DNA of 64,000 nucleotides from Acrocarpospora phusangensis (GTDB taxonomy: Bacteria > Actinomycetota > Actinomycetes > Streptosporangiales > Streptosporangiaceae): positions 1-64,000 of the forward strand of contig NZ_BOOA01000014.1 in the NCBI RefSeq assembly GCF_016862995.1. The letters are read 5' to 3'. The notes beneath the pieces were generated by a model that saw only the letters and a program-made list of their open reading frames with translations, was not told the origin of the DNA and searched no databases. Position numbers and translations under genes: made by a program. Shown here piece by piece: positions 1-8,701 of this stretch (position 1 is its first letter; the number at the start of each line of letters is the position of its first letter).

Positions 1-32
1 GAAGGATCGGCCAATGTCACAGCGGAGGAATC

Positions 33-806
33 ATGTCGGTGTTGCGGGACTTGGTGGAGGGCATCCGGGGCGGTTCGATCGAGGTGATCGACCTGACCGC
101 GCCGCTCGCGAGCACGACCCCGATCCTCATGCTGCCCGAGCCGTTCGGCAACACGATCCCCTTCACACTCCAGGAGATCAGCCGGTACGACGACCGCGGC
201 CCCGGCTGGTACTGGAACAACATCGCCACCGGCGAGCACACCGGCACCCACTTCGACGCACCGATCCACTGGATCACCGCCCGCGACGGCGAGGACGTCT
301 CCCAGGTGCCGCCGTCCCGCTTCCTGGCCCCGGCGGTCGTACTCGACTTCGCCGCCGAGTCTGCCGCCAACCCCGACTTCCTGCTCGAAGTGGACCACGT
401 GACCGCGTGGGAGAAGGAGCACGGCCCGCTGCCCGAGGGCGGCTGGCTGCTCTACCGCACCGGCTGGGACGCGTACGCCCATGACCAGGGCCAGTTCCTC
501 AACGCCAGCGAGACGGGCCCCCACACTCCGGGCATCTCCGTGGAATGCGCCCGCTACCTGGCCGAGCGGACGGCCATCGCCGGCGTCGGCGTGGAGACCG
601 TCGGCACCGACGCGGGCGCGGCCCACTCCTTCGACCCCGCCTTCCCCTGCCACACCTTCCTGCTCGGCGCCGGCAAGTACGGTCTCACCCAGCTGCGCAA
701 CCTCGACCGGCTGCCGGTCACCGGCGCCGTGGTCGTGGCCCCGCCGCTGCCCATCGTGGGCGGCTCCGGCAGCCCGCTGCGGGTGCTGGCCCTCGTCGAG
801 AGATGA
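33..806 (+). CDS. Cyclase family protein (kynurenine formamidase-like metal hydrolase)
   Basis: A 257-residue protein of the cyclase/kynurenine formamidase family, metal-dependent hydrolases that act on amide or cyclic substrates. The family signature is visible at residues 69-79 as HTGTHFDAPIH, giving the metal-binding His and Asp residues. No signal peptide, so it is probably cytosolic. The ATG follows a gcggagg-type ribosome site. Its TGA overlaps the ATG of the next gene (ATGA), so the two are translationally coupled. The ThDP-enzyme partner suggests a small catabolic operon. Substrate is not determinable from sequence. Confidence 0.85.
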   Translation: MSVLRDLVEGIRGGSIEVIDLTAPLASTTPILMLPEPFGNTIPFTLQEISRYDDRGPGWYWNNIATGEHTGTHFDAPIHWITARDGEDVSQVPPSRFLAPAVVLDFAAESAANPDFLLEVDHVTAWEKEHGPLPEGGWLLYRTGWDAYAHDQGQFLNASETGPHTPGISVECARYLAERTAIAGVGVETVGTDAGAAHSFDPAFPCHTFLLGAGKYGLTQLRNLDRLPVTGAVVVAPPLPIVGGSGSPLRVLALVER

Positions 807-2440
807 CCGTGAACGTCGCGCAGGCCGTCGGCGCCACCCTGGCCGGCCTCGGCGTGCGTACGGTCTTCGGCGTGGTGGGCAGCGGGAACTTCCACGTGAC
901 GAACGCCCTGGTGGCCGGGGGCGCCCGGTTCGTGGCGGCCCGGCACGAGGCGGGCGCGGTCACCATGGCGGACGCGTACGCGCGGATGAGTTCCGAGGCG
1001 GGCGTGGTCACCGTGCACCAGGGGCCCGGCCTGACCAACACGCTGACCGGCCTCGCCGAGGCCGCCAAGAGCCGTACGCCGCTGCTGCTGCTGGCCGGCG
1101 AGGCCACCTCGCCGCGCTCGAACTTCTACGTCGACCAGGACGCGCTGGCCGCCGCCGTCGGGGCCGTGCCGGCCAGGATCTCCGTGGGGCGGGCGGCCGA
1201 GGACACGGCCGAGGCATACCGGGTCGCGATGACCGGGCGGGCCGTGCTGCTCAACCTGCCCCTGGAGGTGCAGGCGGCCGGATACGCCGGGACGGAGCTC
1301 CCGGAGGCGACGCCGCCCGAACTCGCCGAGGGCGTGGAAGGGCTGGAGGAGTTCGCCGACGTGCTGCTCGGCGCGCGGCGGCCGGTGTTCGTGGCCGGCC
1401 GGGGCGGGCGCGGGGCGCGCGCGGAACTGGTGGCCCTGGCGGACCGGGTGGGCGCGCTGCTCGCCACCTCGGCCGTCGCCAAGGGCCTGTTCCGGGGGAG
1501 CACCTGGGACCTCGACGTGAGCGGCGGATTCGCCACGCCGCTGGCCGCGGAGCTGATCGGGGACGCGGACGTCATCGTCGGCTGGGGCTGCGCCCTCAAC
1601 ATGTGGACCATGCGCCACGGCACCCTGATCGGCCCGGAGACCACCGTCGTCCAGGTCGACCACGACCAGGACGCGATCGGCGCCCACCGCCCGGTGAGCC
1701 TGGGCGTCGTCGGCGACGTGGCCGAGACCGCGCGGCGGGTGCTGGACCTGCTCGACCCGCGGCACGTCACCACGTTCCGCATGGGCTACCGCTCGCCCGG
1801 CCTGGCCGAGCGTCTCGCCCGCGAGGGCCGCTGGCGCGACGTGCCGTACGAGGACTGGGGGAGCGGCGGGCGGATCGACCCGCGGACGCTGTCCATCGGC
1901 CTGGACGACCTGCTCCCCGACAACCGCATCATCGCCACCGACTCCGGAAATTTCATGGGATATCCGGCGATGTTCATGGACGTCCCGGACGAGTGCGGGT
2001 TCGTCTTCACGCAGGCGTTCCAGTCCATCGGGCTGGGCCTGGCCACCGCGGTCGGGGCGGCGCTCGCCCGGCCCGACCGGCTGCCGGTGGCCGCGCTCGG
2101 CGACGGCGGCGCCCTGATGGGCATCGCCGAACTGGAGACCGTGGTCCGCCTCGGCCTGCCCATGGTGATCGTGGTGTACGACGACGAGGCGTACGGCGCG
2201 GAGGTCCACCATTTCGGGCCGGACGGATTCCCGCTCGGCACGGTCACGTTCCCGCCCGCCGACCTGGCCGCCATCGCGCGGGGTTTCGGCTGCGACGCGC
2301 TGACCGTACGGGACAAGGAAGATCTTTCCGGGGTGGCCGAGTGGCTCAAGGGGCCGCGTGACCGGCCGCTGCTGGTGCACGCGAAGGTGGCCGCCGAGCG
2401 TGGGTCGTGGTGGCTGGAGGAGGCCTTCCGGGGGCACTGA
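803..2440 (+). CDS. Thiamine pyrophosphate-dependent enzyme (acetolactate synthase-like)
   Basis: A 545-residue protein with the three-domain layout of ThDP enzymes: an N-terminal pyrimidine-binding domain with the conserved Glu in RHEAGAVTMADAYAR, a central domain, and a C-terminal PP domain with GDGGALMG followed about 25 residues later by VVYDDEAYG. The last motif has Asp-Asp where many family members have Asn, which could alter cofactor or metal contacts. The ATG at 803 overlaps the stop of the cyclase-like gene. Benzoylformate decarboxylase-like, oxalyl-CoA decarboxylase-like and acetolactate synthase-like functions all remain possible. No biosynthetic ilv neighbour is present, so a catabolic role is more likely. 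Confidence 0.8.
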   Translation: MTVNVAQAVGATLAGLGVRTVFGVVGSGNFHVTNALVAGGARFVAARHEAGAVTMADAYARMSSEAGVVTVHQGPGLTNTLTGLAEAAKSRTPLLLLAGEATSPRSNFYVDQDALAAAVGAVPARISVGRAAEDTAEAYRVAMTGRAVLLNLPLEVQAAGYAGTELPEATPPELAEGVEGLEEFADVLLGARRPVFVAGRGGRGARAELVALADRVGALLATSAVAKGLFRGSTWDLDVSGGFATPLAAELIGDADVIVGWGCALNMWTMRHGTLIGPETTVVQVDHDQDAIGAHRPVSLGVVGDVAETARRVLDLLDPRHVTTFRMGYRSPGLAERLAREGRWRDVPYEDWGSGGRIDPRTLSIGLDDLLPDNRIIATDSGNFMGYPAMFMDVPDECGFVFTQAFQSIGLGLATAVGAALARPDRLPVAALGDGGALMGIAELETVVRLGLPMVIVVYDDEAYGAEVHHFGPDGFPLGTVTFPPADLAAIARGFGCDALTVRDKEDLSGVAEWLKGPRDRPLLVHAKVAAERGSWWLEEAFRGH

Positions 2441-2457
2441 ACTGTTACGGTTCTGAC

Positions 2458-3207
2458 ATGGCTGAGATCGTGTACCCCCCGGTTATCGGGGCCCTGAAGA
2501 CCATGTTCAGGGTGCTCGACATGAAGATCGACATCGTCGGCGCGGAGAACGTCCCGACCACCGGCGGCGCTGTGCTCGTCAGCAATCACATCAGCTATCT
2601 GGACTTCATCTTCGCCGGCCTGGCCGCCCGCCCGTCCCGGCGGCTGGTGCGGTTCATGGCGAAGAAGGAGGTCTTCGACAACAAGATCTCCGGTCCGCTG
2701 ATGCGGGGCATGCACCACATCCCGGTGGACCGGGCGGAGGGCGCGGGGGCGTACATCGCGGCGCTGCGCGCGCTGAAGGCGGGTGAGGTGGTCGGCGTGT
2801 TCGCCGAGGCCACGATCAGCCGCTCGTTCACCGTCAAGGAGATCAAGAACGGCGCGGTACGGATGGCTGCCGCCACGAACACGCCGATGATCCCGATGGC
2901 GCTGTGGGGCACCCAGCGGCTGTGGACCAAGGGCCGCAAGCGCGCGCTGGGGCAGCGGCACATCCCGATCACCATCCTGGTGGGGGAGCCGATGCACCCC
3001 AAACGCGGTGAGGACATGGACGCCCACACCGCCGAGTTGCGCCGGCGCATCGCCGAGCTGGTCGACAAGGCGCAGCGCGGATACGCCGAGATCCCCGAGG
3101 GCGTCTGGTGGCAGCCCGCCCATCTCGGCGGCTCCGCCCCCACCCCCGAGGAGGCGGAGGCTCTGGACGCCGCGGAGCGCGAAGCCCGTGAGGCCAGGCG
3201 CGACTAG
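2458..3207 (+). CDS. 1-acyl-sn-glycerol-3-phosphate acyltransferase family (PlsC-like)
   Basis: A 249-residue acyltransferase of the lysophosphatidate acyltransferase family, which transfers acyl chains to glycerophospholipids at the inner membrane face. The catalytic HX4D motif is visible as NHISYLD (H44, D49), with a later FAEATIS block at the position of the substrate-binding EGT-type motif. The start at 2458 (MAEIVYPP) is preferred to an upstream in-frame GTG that would lie inside the previous gene. The C-terminal tail is charged and Ala/Glu-rich. It sits 17 bp after the ThDP gene but is functionally unlinked to it. Confidence 0.85.
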   Translation: MAEIVYPPVIGALKTMFRVLDMKIDIVGAENVPTTGGAVLVSNHISYLDFIFAGLAARPSRRLVRFMAKKEVFDNKISGPLMRGMHHIPVDRAEGAGAYIAALRALKAGEVVGVFAEATISRSFTVKEIKNGAVRMAAATNTPMIPMALWGTQRLWTKGRKRALGQRHIPITILVGEPMHPKRGEDMDAHTAELRRRIAELVDKAQRGYAEIPEGVWWQPAHLGGSAPTPEEAEALDAAEREAREARRD

Positions 3208-3224
3208 CGTCCACGATCATGAAG

Positions 3225-3523
3225 AAAGCGCTCCCTCAATCAGGGTGAGGCCGGGTTACGGCCGTGTCAACCGGCCATTCAGCGGCTTTCAGCGTCGGCC
3301 AAGATTTCTCCGCAGCCCTCGGTGAGGCTTTCACATGGGCTGTCTCATTACGGCATACGTCCACTTCAAGGGCGAAATTTCGTCTCATAGGAGGCGTCTG
3401 GAGAGCGCTCTCCGGATGGCTTTTGGACCGCGTCAAACGGTCCAGCACATTACGTGAGAGTTAACTTAACACTTGACAGAAGTTCCCGGCTGAGGGGACA
3501 TTTTGCGTGCAGGGAGCGCTCCC
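3225..3523. promoter_or_regulatory. Intergenic region with three AGCGCT-centred operator-like palindromes and a candidate promoter
   Basis: The 410-bp gap before the F5/8C-DUF1996 gene holds three copies of an AGCGCT-centred palindrome: an imperfect copy at 3225-3236, a perfect 14-mer GGAGAGCGCTCTCC at 3400-3413, and GGGAGCGCTCCC at 3512-3523. A TTGACA lies at 3473-3478 with a poorer GACATT at 3497-3502 as a possible -10, so the third palindrome would overlap or follow the start point. The core is like the TGGGAGCGCTCCCA site of CebR, a LacI-family cellobiose repressor of Streptomyces. Repression by such a regulator is inferred. No cognate regulator gene adjoins it. Confidence 0.6.
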
Positions 3524-3617
3524 CGACACTCGCCCTCCCGAGGAACCGCCTCGGGCTCAGCACGCGGACGGCGACCCGTGTGTCCCCCCGGCTGTTCCGC
3601 CGATGCCTGGAGCTCGC

Positions 3618-4910
3618 ATGACCATGTCCTTCCGCGCCCGCGTCCCGGGCCGGACCCGCTTACGCCTGGCCACCCTGCTCGCCGCCGTCACCGCCCTGCT
3701 CGCCACCTCGCTGTTCGCCACGGCGGAGCAGGCCTCCGCCGCGGTGCTGTCCCAGGGCAGGCCCACGCTCGCCTCCTCCGTCGAGAACGGCGGCACCCCG
3801 GCCGGGGCGGCCGTCGACGGCAACGCCGGCACCCGCTGGTCGAGCGCCTTCTCGGTGCCGCAGTGGATCAGGGTGGACCTCGGCTCCGCCCAGGCGATCA
3901 ACCAGATCGTCCTCAACTGGGAAGCCGCGTACGCCACCGCCTTCACCATCCAGACCTCACCCGACGGCAACACGTGGACCACCATCCACACCGTCACCAA
4001 CGGCACCGGCGGGAACCAGACGTACAACGTCAACGGCAACGGCCGTTACGTCCGCCTGCACGCCACCGCCAAGGCCACCGCGTACGGCGTCTCGCTCTGG
4101 GAGTTCCAGGTGCACGGCCCCGGCAGCGGCGGCGGGGGAGGCGGCGGCCCGATCATCCGGGTGGCCGAGTTCCTGGCCGACTGCCCGTTCAGCCACCGGC
4201 TGCCCGACGACCCGATCGTCGCCCCCAACCTGCCCGGCGGCTCGCACATGCACAGCTTCTTCGGCAGCACGGTCACCAACGCCTTCACCACCCTGGCGGA
4301 CCTGCAGAACGCCCCCACCAACTGCAATCCGTCAACCGACCTGTCCTCGTACTGGGTGCCCACCCTGTACGTGAACAACGTGCCCGTGGAGCCGACCGGC
4401 ACCACCTTCTACTACCTGGGCGAAGGCGTACGCGACGACGTGATCGCCAGGACCCAGCCGATCCCGCTGGGCCTGCGGATCGTGGCGGGCAACGCCAAGG
4501 CGACCGCGCCCGACGCGAGCTCCACCGCCCGCTGGTCCTGCCTGCACGCCGGGCACGTGCCGCCGGGCAAGGACTTCGTGACCTGTCCCGCGGGGACCAT
4601 GCTGGAGTCGTACCTGGACTTCCCGCAGTGCTGGAACGGGACGGCGCTGGACTCGCCCGACCACAAGAGCCACATGGCCTACCCGGTCAACGGCGACTGC
4701 CCCTCCACCCACCCGGTCCCGGTGCCGAAGCTCCGCCAGGTCCTCCGCTATCCCGTCAACGGAAGCCCGGCCACCTTCCGCCTCGCCTCCGGGCCCGGAT
4801 ACACGATGCACGGCGACTTCTTCAACGCCTGGCCGGTCGCCGAGATGGAACGCCGCGTCCGTGACTGCATCCGTCCCATCATCAAGTGCGGCGCCAACGG
4901 CACGCCCTGA
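3618..4910 (+). CDS. Secreted protein with F5/8 type C (discoidin) domain and DUF1996
   Basis: A 430-residue exported protein. Residues 1 to about 37 are a signal peptide (arginines, an Ala/Leu core, ending near ASAA). Residues about 40-165 form an F5/8 type C (CBM32-like) domain that usually binds carbohydrate (SQGRPTLAS, NGGTPAGAAVDGN, WIRVDLG). A Gly-rich linker leads into DUF1996 at about 180-430 (HMHSFFGS, YWVPTLY, CW.G motifs). DUF1996 is common in fungal and actinobacterial secreted proteins and has no firm function. The ATG at 3618 is chosen because the signal peptide begins there. The upstream AGCGCT palindromes suggest sugar-dependent control. Confidence 0.85.
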   Translation: MTMSFRARVPGRTRLRLATLLAAVTALLATSLFATAEQASAAVLSQGRPTLASSVENGGTPAGAAVDGNAGTRWSSAFSVPQWIRVDLGSAQAINQIVLNWEAAYATAFTIQTSPDGNTWTTIHTVTNGTGGNQTYNVNGNGRYVRLHATAKATAYGVSLWEFQVHGPGSGGGGGGGPIIRVAEFLADCPFSHRLPDDPIVAPNLPGGSHMHSFFGSTVTNAFTTLADLQNAPTNCNPSTDLSSYWVPTLYVNNVPVEPTGTTFYYLGEGVRDDVIARTQPIPLGLRIVAGNAKATAPDASSTARWSCLHAGHVPPGKDFVTCPAGTMLESYLDFPQCWNGTALDSPDHKSHMAYPVNGDCPSTHPVPVPKLRQVLRYPVNGSPATFRLASGPGYTMHGDFFNAWPVAEMERRVRDCIRPIIKCGANGTP

Positions 4911-4943
4911 CCCCACGCTGACGGTGGCGAGGAAGGACATCAC

Positions 4944-5531
4944 ATGCGAAAGCTGCTGATCCTCTCCTTCCTCGCCGCCTCCTGCGCCCCGCCACCGGCG
5001 GCGGTCACCCCCCAGGTTCCCGCTCCGCCGCCGGTGGCGACCACCATCGCGGCCACCCTCGACCCGAACCCGCTGAGCACCGGCACCCTGAACGCCACCG
5101 ACATCGCCTGGGCCCAGCTCATGGTCCCCATGCACGAGGGCCTGCTCCGGCTGCTCGACCGGGCCCCCGACCGCCTCACCGACCCCGACCTGGCCCGCCT
5201 GGCCGCCCAGGTCGGCACCGCCCACCGCGCCGAGCTCCCCGCCCTGCGCCGCATCCTCACCCGCGCCGGAGTCACCGGCCAGAACCCCCACGAGGGTCAC
5301 GACATGCCCGGCATGGTCACCCAGGCCGACCTGACCCTCATCACCCCCCTCACCGGCCCCGCCTTCGACCGCCTCTTCATCGCCCACCTCCGCGGCCACC
5401 TCGAACAGGTCGCCCTCGTCTCCACGGCCGAGGGCAAATCCGGCACCGACCCCGCCGCCCACACCCTCGCCACCACCATGGTCAAGTCCCGCACCACCCA
5501 ACTAGCCACCCTCAACCGCCTGACCCGCTGA
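4944..5531 (+). CDS. DUF305-like lipoprotein
   Basis: A 195-residue predicted lipoprotein. The N-terminus has a hydrophobic stretch ending in a lipobox-like LAASC (Cys14), followed by a Pro/Ala/Thr-rich spacer. The rest resembles the DUF305 (DUF305_CopM-like) four-helix fold: DIAWAQLMVPMHEGLLRL, a His/Met-rich HEGHDMPGM segment, and GPAFDRLFIAHLRGHLEQ. His and Met richness in this family is linked to metal binding, which is only an inference here. It follows the DUF1996 gene by 33 bp with a GAGGAAGG ribosome site and may be cotranscribed. Confidence 0.7.
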   Translation: MRKLLILSFLAASCAPPPAAVTPQVPAPPPVATTIAATLDPNPLSTGTLNATDIAWAQLMVPMHEGLLRLLDRAPDRLTDPDLARLAAQVGTAHRAELPALRRILTRAGVTGQNPHEGHDMPGMVTQADLTLITPLTGPAFDRLFIAHLRGHLEQVALVSTAEGKSGTDPAAHTLATTMVKSRTTQLATLNRLTR

Positions 5532-5572
5532 ATGAGTTACACTTATTTCAGATATCCAACTGGGAGGCGGTC

Positions 5573-6022
5573 ATGTCGCGAACCGGTGTTCTCGCCAAGG
5601 CGACACGTGTCCACGCGGACAGTGGTGAGCGGCAGCTCTTCGAGCGCCTGGAGGCCACCGCGGAGAACGCGGCGCAACTCCTTCTGCGCGGAACCGACGG
5701 TCAGGACATCGTGCTACCCGAGTCGCTGCTCACCCTGGTGCTGGCCGCGGTCCACGACCTCGCGAGGGGAAACGCCGTCCTCGCCCTCCCCGTGGAGACC
5801 CGTCTGACCCCCAGCGAGACCGCCCAGCTGCTCGGCCTTTCACGCCCCTTCGTGTCCCGGCTGATCGACGAGGGGGAGATCCCGGCACAGCACCTCCCCG
5901 GCAGCCGCCACCGGCTGGTCCGACTGGCCGACGTCCTGGCCTTCCAGGCCCGCCGGGAGCGCCGCGCCGAGGGCCGCCGAAGAATCAGTGACATCGTCGA
6001 GGACGAGGACCTGCCCTACTGA
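5573..6022 (+). CDS. HTH (excisionase-type) DNA-binding protein, putative antitoxin of a PIN module
   Basis: A 149-residue protein with an excisionase/MerR-type winged helix in its second half: LTPSETAQLLGLSRPFVSRLIDEGEIPAQ followed by GSRHRLVRLADVLAF. Proteins of this build precede PIN-domain genes in actinobacteria and are taken as antitoxins that also repress their own promoter. The downstream PIN gene starts 19 bp later on the same strand. The ATG follows a good TGGGAGG ribosome site, and the 41-bp upstream gap is AT-rich compared with the surroundings, consistent with a promoter. The antitoxin role is inferred from context. Confidence 0.75.
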   Translation: MSRTGVLAKATRVHADSGERQLFERLEATAENAAQLLLRGTDGQDIVLPESLLTLVLAAVHDLARGNAVLALPVETRLTPSETAQLLGLSRPFVSRLIDEGEIPAQHLPGSRHRLVRLADVLAFQARRERRAEGRRRISDIVEDEDLPY

Positions 6023-6041
6023 GCGCGCGGGAGAACTCCTG

Positions 6042-6613
6042 ATGGCACGGGTTTTCGTCGACACCAATGTCCTGTTCCCGTTCTCGCTCATGGATCTCAT
6101 GCTCGCCTTGACCGAGGACGCCGTGCATACGGTCGTCTGGAGCGACCACCTGCTCGACGAGTGGGAACGGGTCATCGTCCGTGAAGAGCACCGCTCAGCG
6201 TCCTCGGCCGCGCGAATCTGTGCCGTGATCCGTGGTTCTTCGCGGACACTCGCGTCCCTGAGGGCGACTACAAAGCCCTTGTCGAGGAGATGGAGGGCGA
6301 CGACCCCGACGATCGATATCACATGGCCGCCGCCATCGCCGGCGGAGCTCAGAGCCTCGTGACCTGGAATCGGGGAGATTTTCCGGCCGGCTTCCTGGCT
6401 CGGTTCGGGCTGACGGTCACGGACCCGGACACCTACCTGTGCTCGTTGCTGAGCCAGAGTTCACATGAGGTGCTGGCTGTGTTGGCCCGAATGTCGGCAG
6501 GCAAACGGCGGCCGCCCATGACCGTGATCGACATTCTCCAGGCCCTGGAGCGGGCGGGCGTCCCTGTCTTCGCCCGCCGGGCTCGCTCACGGGTTCCCGG
6601 CCACAGCGAATGA
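6042..6613 (+). pseudogene. PIN-domain toxin gene, frameshifted
   Basis: The first frame starts at 6042 and gives MARVFVDTNVLFPFS with the first acidic PIN residue, then WSDHLLDEWERV. Near 6225-6245 the coding signal jumps to another frame, which continues WFFADTRVPEGDYKAL, then DDRYHMAAAIAGGA and TWNRGDFP, the later acidic PIN positions, and runs to the TGA at 6611. The 572-nt span is not a multiple of three, so a one-base indel has split the gene. PIN domains are ribonucleases, and the product as read would lack half the active site. It could be a true inactivation or a sequencing error. Confidence 0.75.
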
Positions 6614-6664
6614 GTACGACCGCTCTTGGCCTCCTGAGCAGCGAGAACCAGCTCATCGGCGGAG

Positions 6665-6693
6665 AGAAGTGCAGTTATGATAACTGTACTTCT
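6665..6693. promoter_or_regulatory. 29-bp inverted repeat upstream of an AAA+ ATPase gene
   Basis: The left arm AGAAGTGCAGTTAT (6665-6678) and the right arm ATAACTGTACTTCT (6680-6693) are complementary except at one pair and are separated by a single G. The element ends 15 bp before the ATG at 6709. Its AT content and symmetry stand out in this GC-rich sequence. It could be a dimer operator or a short hairpin covering the ribosome site. The position near the start codon suggests it controls the ATPase gene. Confidence 0.7.
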
Positions 6694-6708
6694 CTAAGAG
6701 GGGCGGGT

Positions 6709-8169
6709 ATGCGGAAGCCGTCGGACATGTTCGACCGGGATCGGGAGTGGGCTGCCCTGGTGCGGTTCGCGAGCGATGAGCAGGCCGGGGCGACGCTGGG
6801 GGTGGTGTCCGGGCGGCGGCGGCAGGGGAAGAGTTTTCTGCTGGAGTCGCTGTGCCAGGAGGCCGGGGGGTTCTACTTCTCGGCGCAGGAGGCGACGGAC
6901 GCCGAGTCCCTGGCGTCGCTGGGGGCCGCGCTGACCCGGCATCTGGATCCGGTGGCGCCGTTCGTGCTGCCCGACTGGGCGACGGCGATCGACGTGCTGC
7001 TGCGGATCGGCAGGGATCGGCCGGTGCCGGTGGTGATCGACGAGTTTCCGTACCTGGCGAGGGCGCATCCCGCGCTGCCGTCGATCATCCAGGGGGCGTA
7101 CGCGCCCCGGCGGGCCGAGCGGACGGAGTCGCGGACCCGGCTGCTGCTGTGCGGCTCGGCCATGTCGTTCATGGGCCGCCTGCTGTCGGGCAACGCGCCG
7201 CTGCGGGGGCGGGCGTCGCTGGATCTGCCGGTGGACACGCTCGACTACCGGCTCGCGCGCCGGTTCTGGGAGATCGAGGACGTACGGCTGGCGGCGCTCG
7301 TGCACGCGGTCGTGGGAGGGACGCCCGCGTACCGTACCGAGATGATCCGCTATGACCGGCCGCGTGATCTCGACGACTTCGACGACTGGGTGATCCGCGC
7401 GGTGCTGTCACCCGGCAGTCCCATGTTCCTGGAGGCCAGGTATCTCCTCGCGGAGGAGCCCGATCTGCGGGACGGCGCGCTCTACCACTCCGTGCTCGCC
7501 GCCATCGCCGAAGGCAACAACGGGCGCGGCGGCATCGCCGGGTACGTCGGCCGCAAGACCAACGAACTCTCCCACCCGCTGACCGTCCTGGAGGACTCCG
7601 GCCTCATCGTCCGCGAGGGCGACGCGTTCCGCGGCAACCGCACCACCTTCCGGATCAAGGAGCCGCTGCTCACCTTCTACCACGGCATCATGCGCCCGTT
7701 CTGGCCGCAGCTCATGCGCGCCACCGCCACCGACCGTATCTGGCGGCGCGCCGAGCGCCGGTTCGCCGGCGGCGTCCTGGGCCCGCACTTCGAGCGTCTC
7801 TGCCGCGACTGGGCGCTGCACTTCGCCGAGGACCGCTTCGGCGGCTGGCCTGCCGACGTCACCGCCGGAACCGTCAACGACTCGGCCAACCGCACCACCC
7901 ACGAAGTCGACGTCGCCGTGATCGGCCACGCGGACGGCGCGAAACCCCCGCTCCTGGCCATCGGCGAAGCCAAATGGGGCGAAACCATGGGCGTCGGCCA
8001 CCTCGACCGCCTCCGCCGCATCCGCGCCCTGCTCACCGCCAGCGACCGCTACGACACCTCGTCCACCCGCTTGCTCTGCTTCTCGGCGGCGGGCTTCACC
8101 GACGACCTCCGCCGCCTCCAGAACCAGGGCGAGGTAGACCTGATCACCCTCACCGACCTCTACGACTGA
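6709..8169 (+). CDS. AAA+ ATPase with C-terminal DUF234 (archaeal-type ATPase family)
   Basis: A 486-residue ATPase. Near the N-terminus the Walker A loop reads GVVSGRRRQGKSF, followed by a Walker B VPVVIDEFPYL. The middle is a winged-helix-like region (GGIAGYVGRKTNEL). The C-terminal third matches DUF234, including FERLCRDWAL and LLAIGEAKW, a PD-(D/E)XK-like nuclease fold. Such proteins are abundant in archaea and actinobacteria and may act in mobile-element or defence contexts, but the role is unproven. The start at 6709 is preferred because an in-frame ATG at 6610 would translate through the inverted repeat. Neighbouring a TA-like pair, it belongs to an accessory patch. Confidence 0.8.
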   Translation: MRKPSDMFDRDREWAALVRFASDEQAGATLGVVSGRRRQGKSFLLESLCQEAGGFYFSAQEATDAESLASLGAALTRHLDPVAPFVLPDWATAIDVLLRIGRDRPVPVVIDEFPYLARAHPALPSIIQGAYAPRRAERTESRTRLLLCGSAMSFMGRLLSGNAPLRGRASLDLPVDTLDYRLARRFWEIEDVRLAALVHAVVGGTPAYRTEMIRYDRPRDLDDFDDWVIRAVLSPGSPMFLEARYLLAEEPDLRDGALYHSVLAAIAEGNNGRGGIAGYVGRKTNELSHPLTVLEDSGLIVREGDAFRGNRTTFRIKEPLLTFYHGIMRPFWPQLMRATATDRIWRRAERRFAGGVLGPHFERLCRDWALHFAEDRFGGWPADVTAGTVNDSANRTTHEVDVAVIGHADGAKPPLLAIGEAKWGETMGVGHLDRLRRIRALLTASDRYDTSSTRLLCFSAAGFTDDLRRLQNQGEVDLITLTDLYD

Positions 8170-8183
8170 CGAGAGGCGTTGAT

Positions 8184-8698
8184 CTACTTTGTAAAGGGAT
8201 GGGCTCGGCCCGGTCCGAAGAACCAGATGTTGCCGATGTTGCGGCCGCCGCGGCGGAGGACGGTGCCCAGGAGGTCGGTGAGGTCGTCTTCCACTTCGGT
8301 GAGCAGGTCGCGGCCGAAGACGCACAGGGATTCCTCCCACGGGTGGCCGAACGTGCCGAGCCGCAGATCGGAGGTGAGGTAGACGTAGTAGTCCCCGTCA
8401 GGGTAAGCCCGGCCGGGCCAGCGAGGTTGGCCGGGACCGCCGACTCTGAGGGGGTCGAATCGCGAGCCTGCGTGGTAGCGGTTCAGCCAGTAGAGGGGCT
8501 CTCCGGGAACGGCGCAGGCCAGGAGGCCACGCTTGAACGGCTCCACCCGGGAGTGAATCCCGCCGCCGGCAAGTGTTCCGGTAATCGTGTGGGATCGTGC
8601 GAGTAGACCTTCCACTCGATCGGTTCGCGGTACACGTCCCCGGAGTTGCCTGTCGTGTTCGTCGCGGAGGTGCTCGGCGGACGCCAACTCAGTCTCAC
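8184..8698 (-). pseudogene. DUF2716-like gene with frameshift
   Basis: The downstream part of the reading frame resembles DUF2716: AYPDGDYYVYLTSDLRLGTF then GHPWEESLCVFGRDLL and GRNIGNIWFFGPG. Upstream of about 8540 the plausible coding sequence lies in a different frame (EPIEWKVYSHDPTRLPEHL, AAGFTPG), and this part looks like a GNAT-type C-terminal strand. Joining the two gives a continuous product, so a single frameshift near 8535-8545 is likely. As read, the only intact frame starts inside unrelated-looking sequence. Function is unknown. Family assignment rests on recalled motifs only. Confidence 0.5.
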
Positions 8699-8701
8699 AG
8701 G

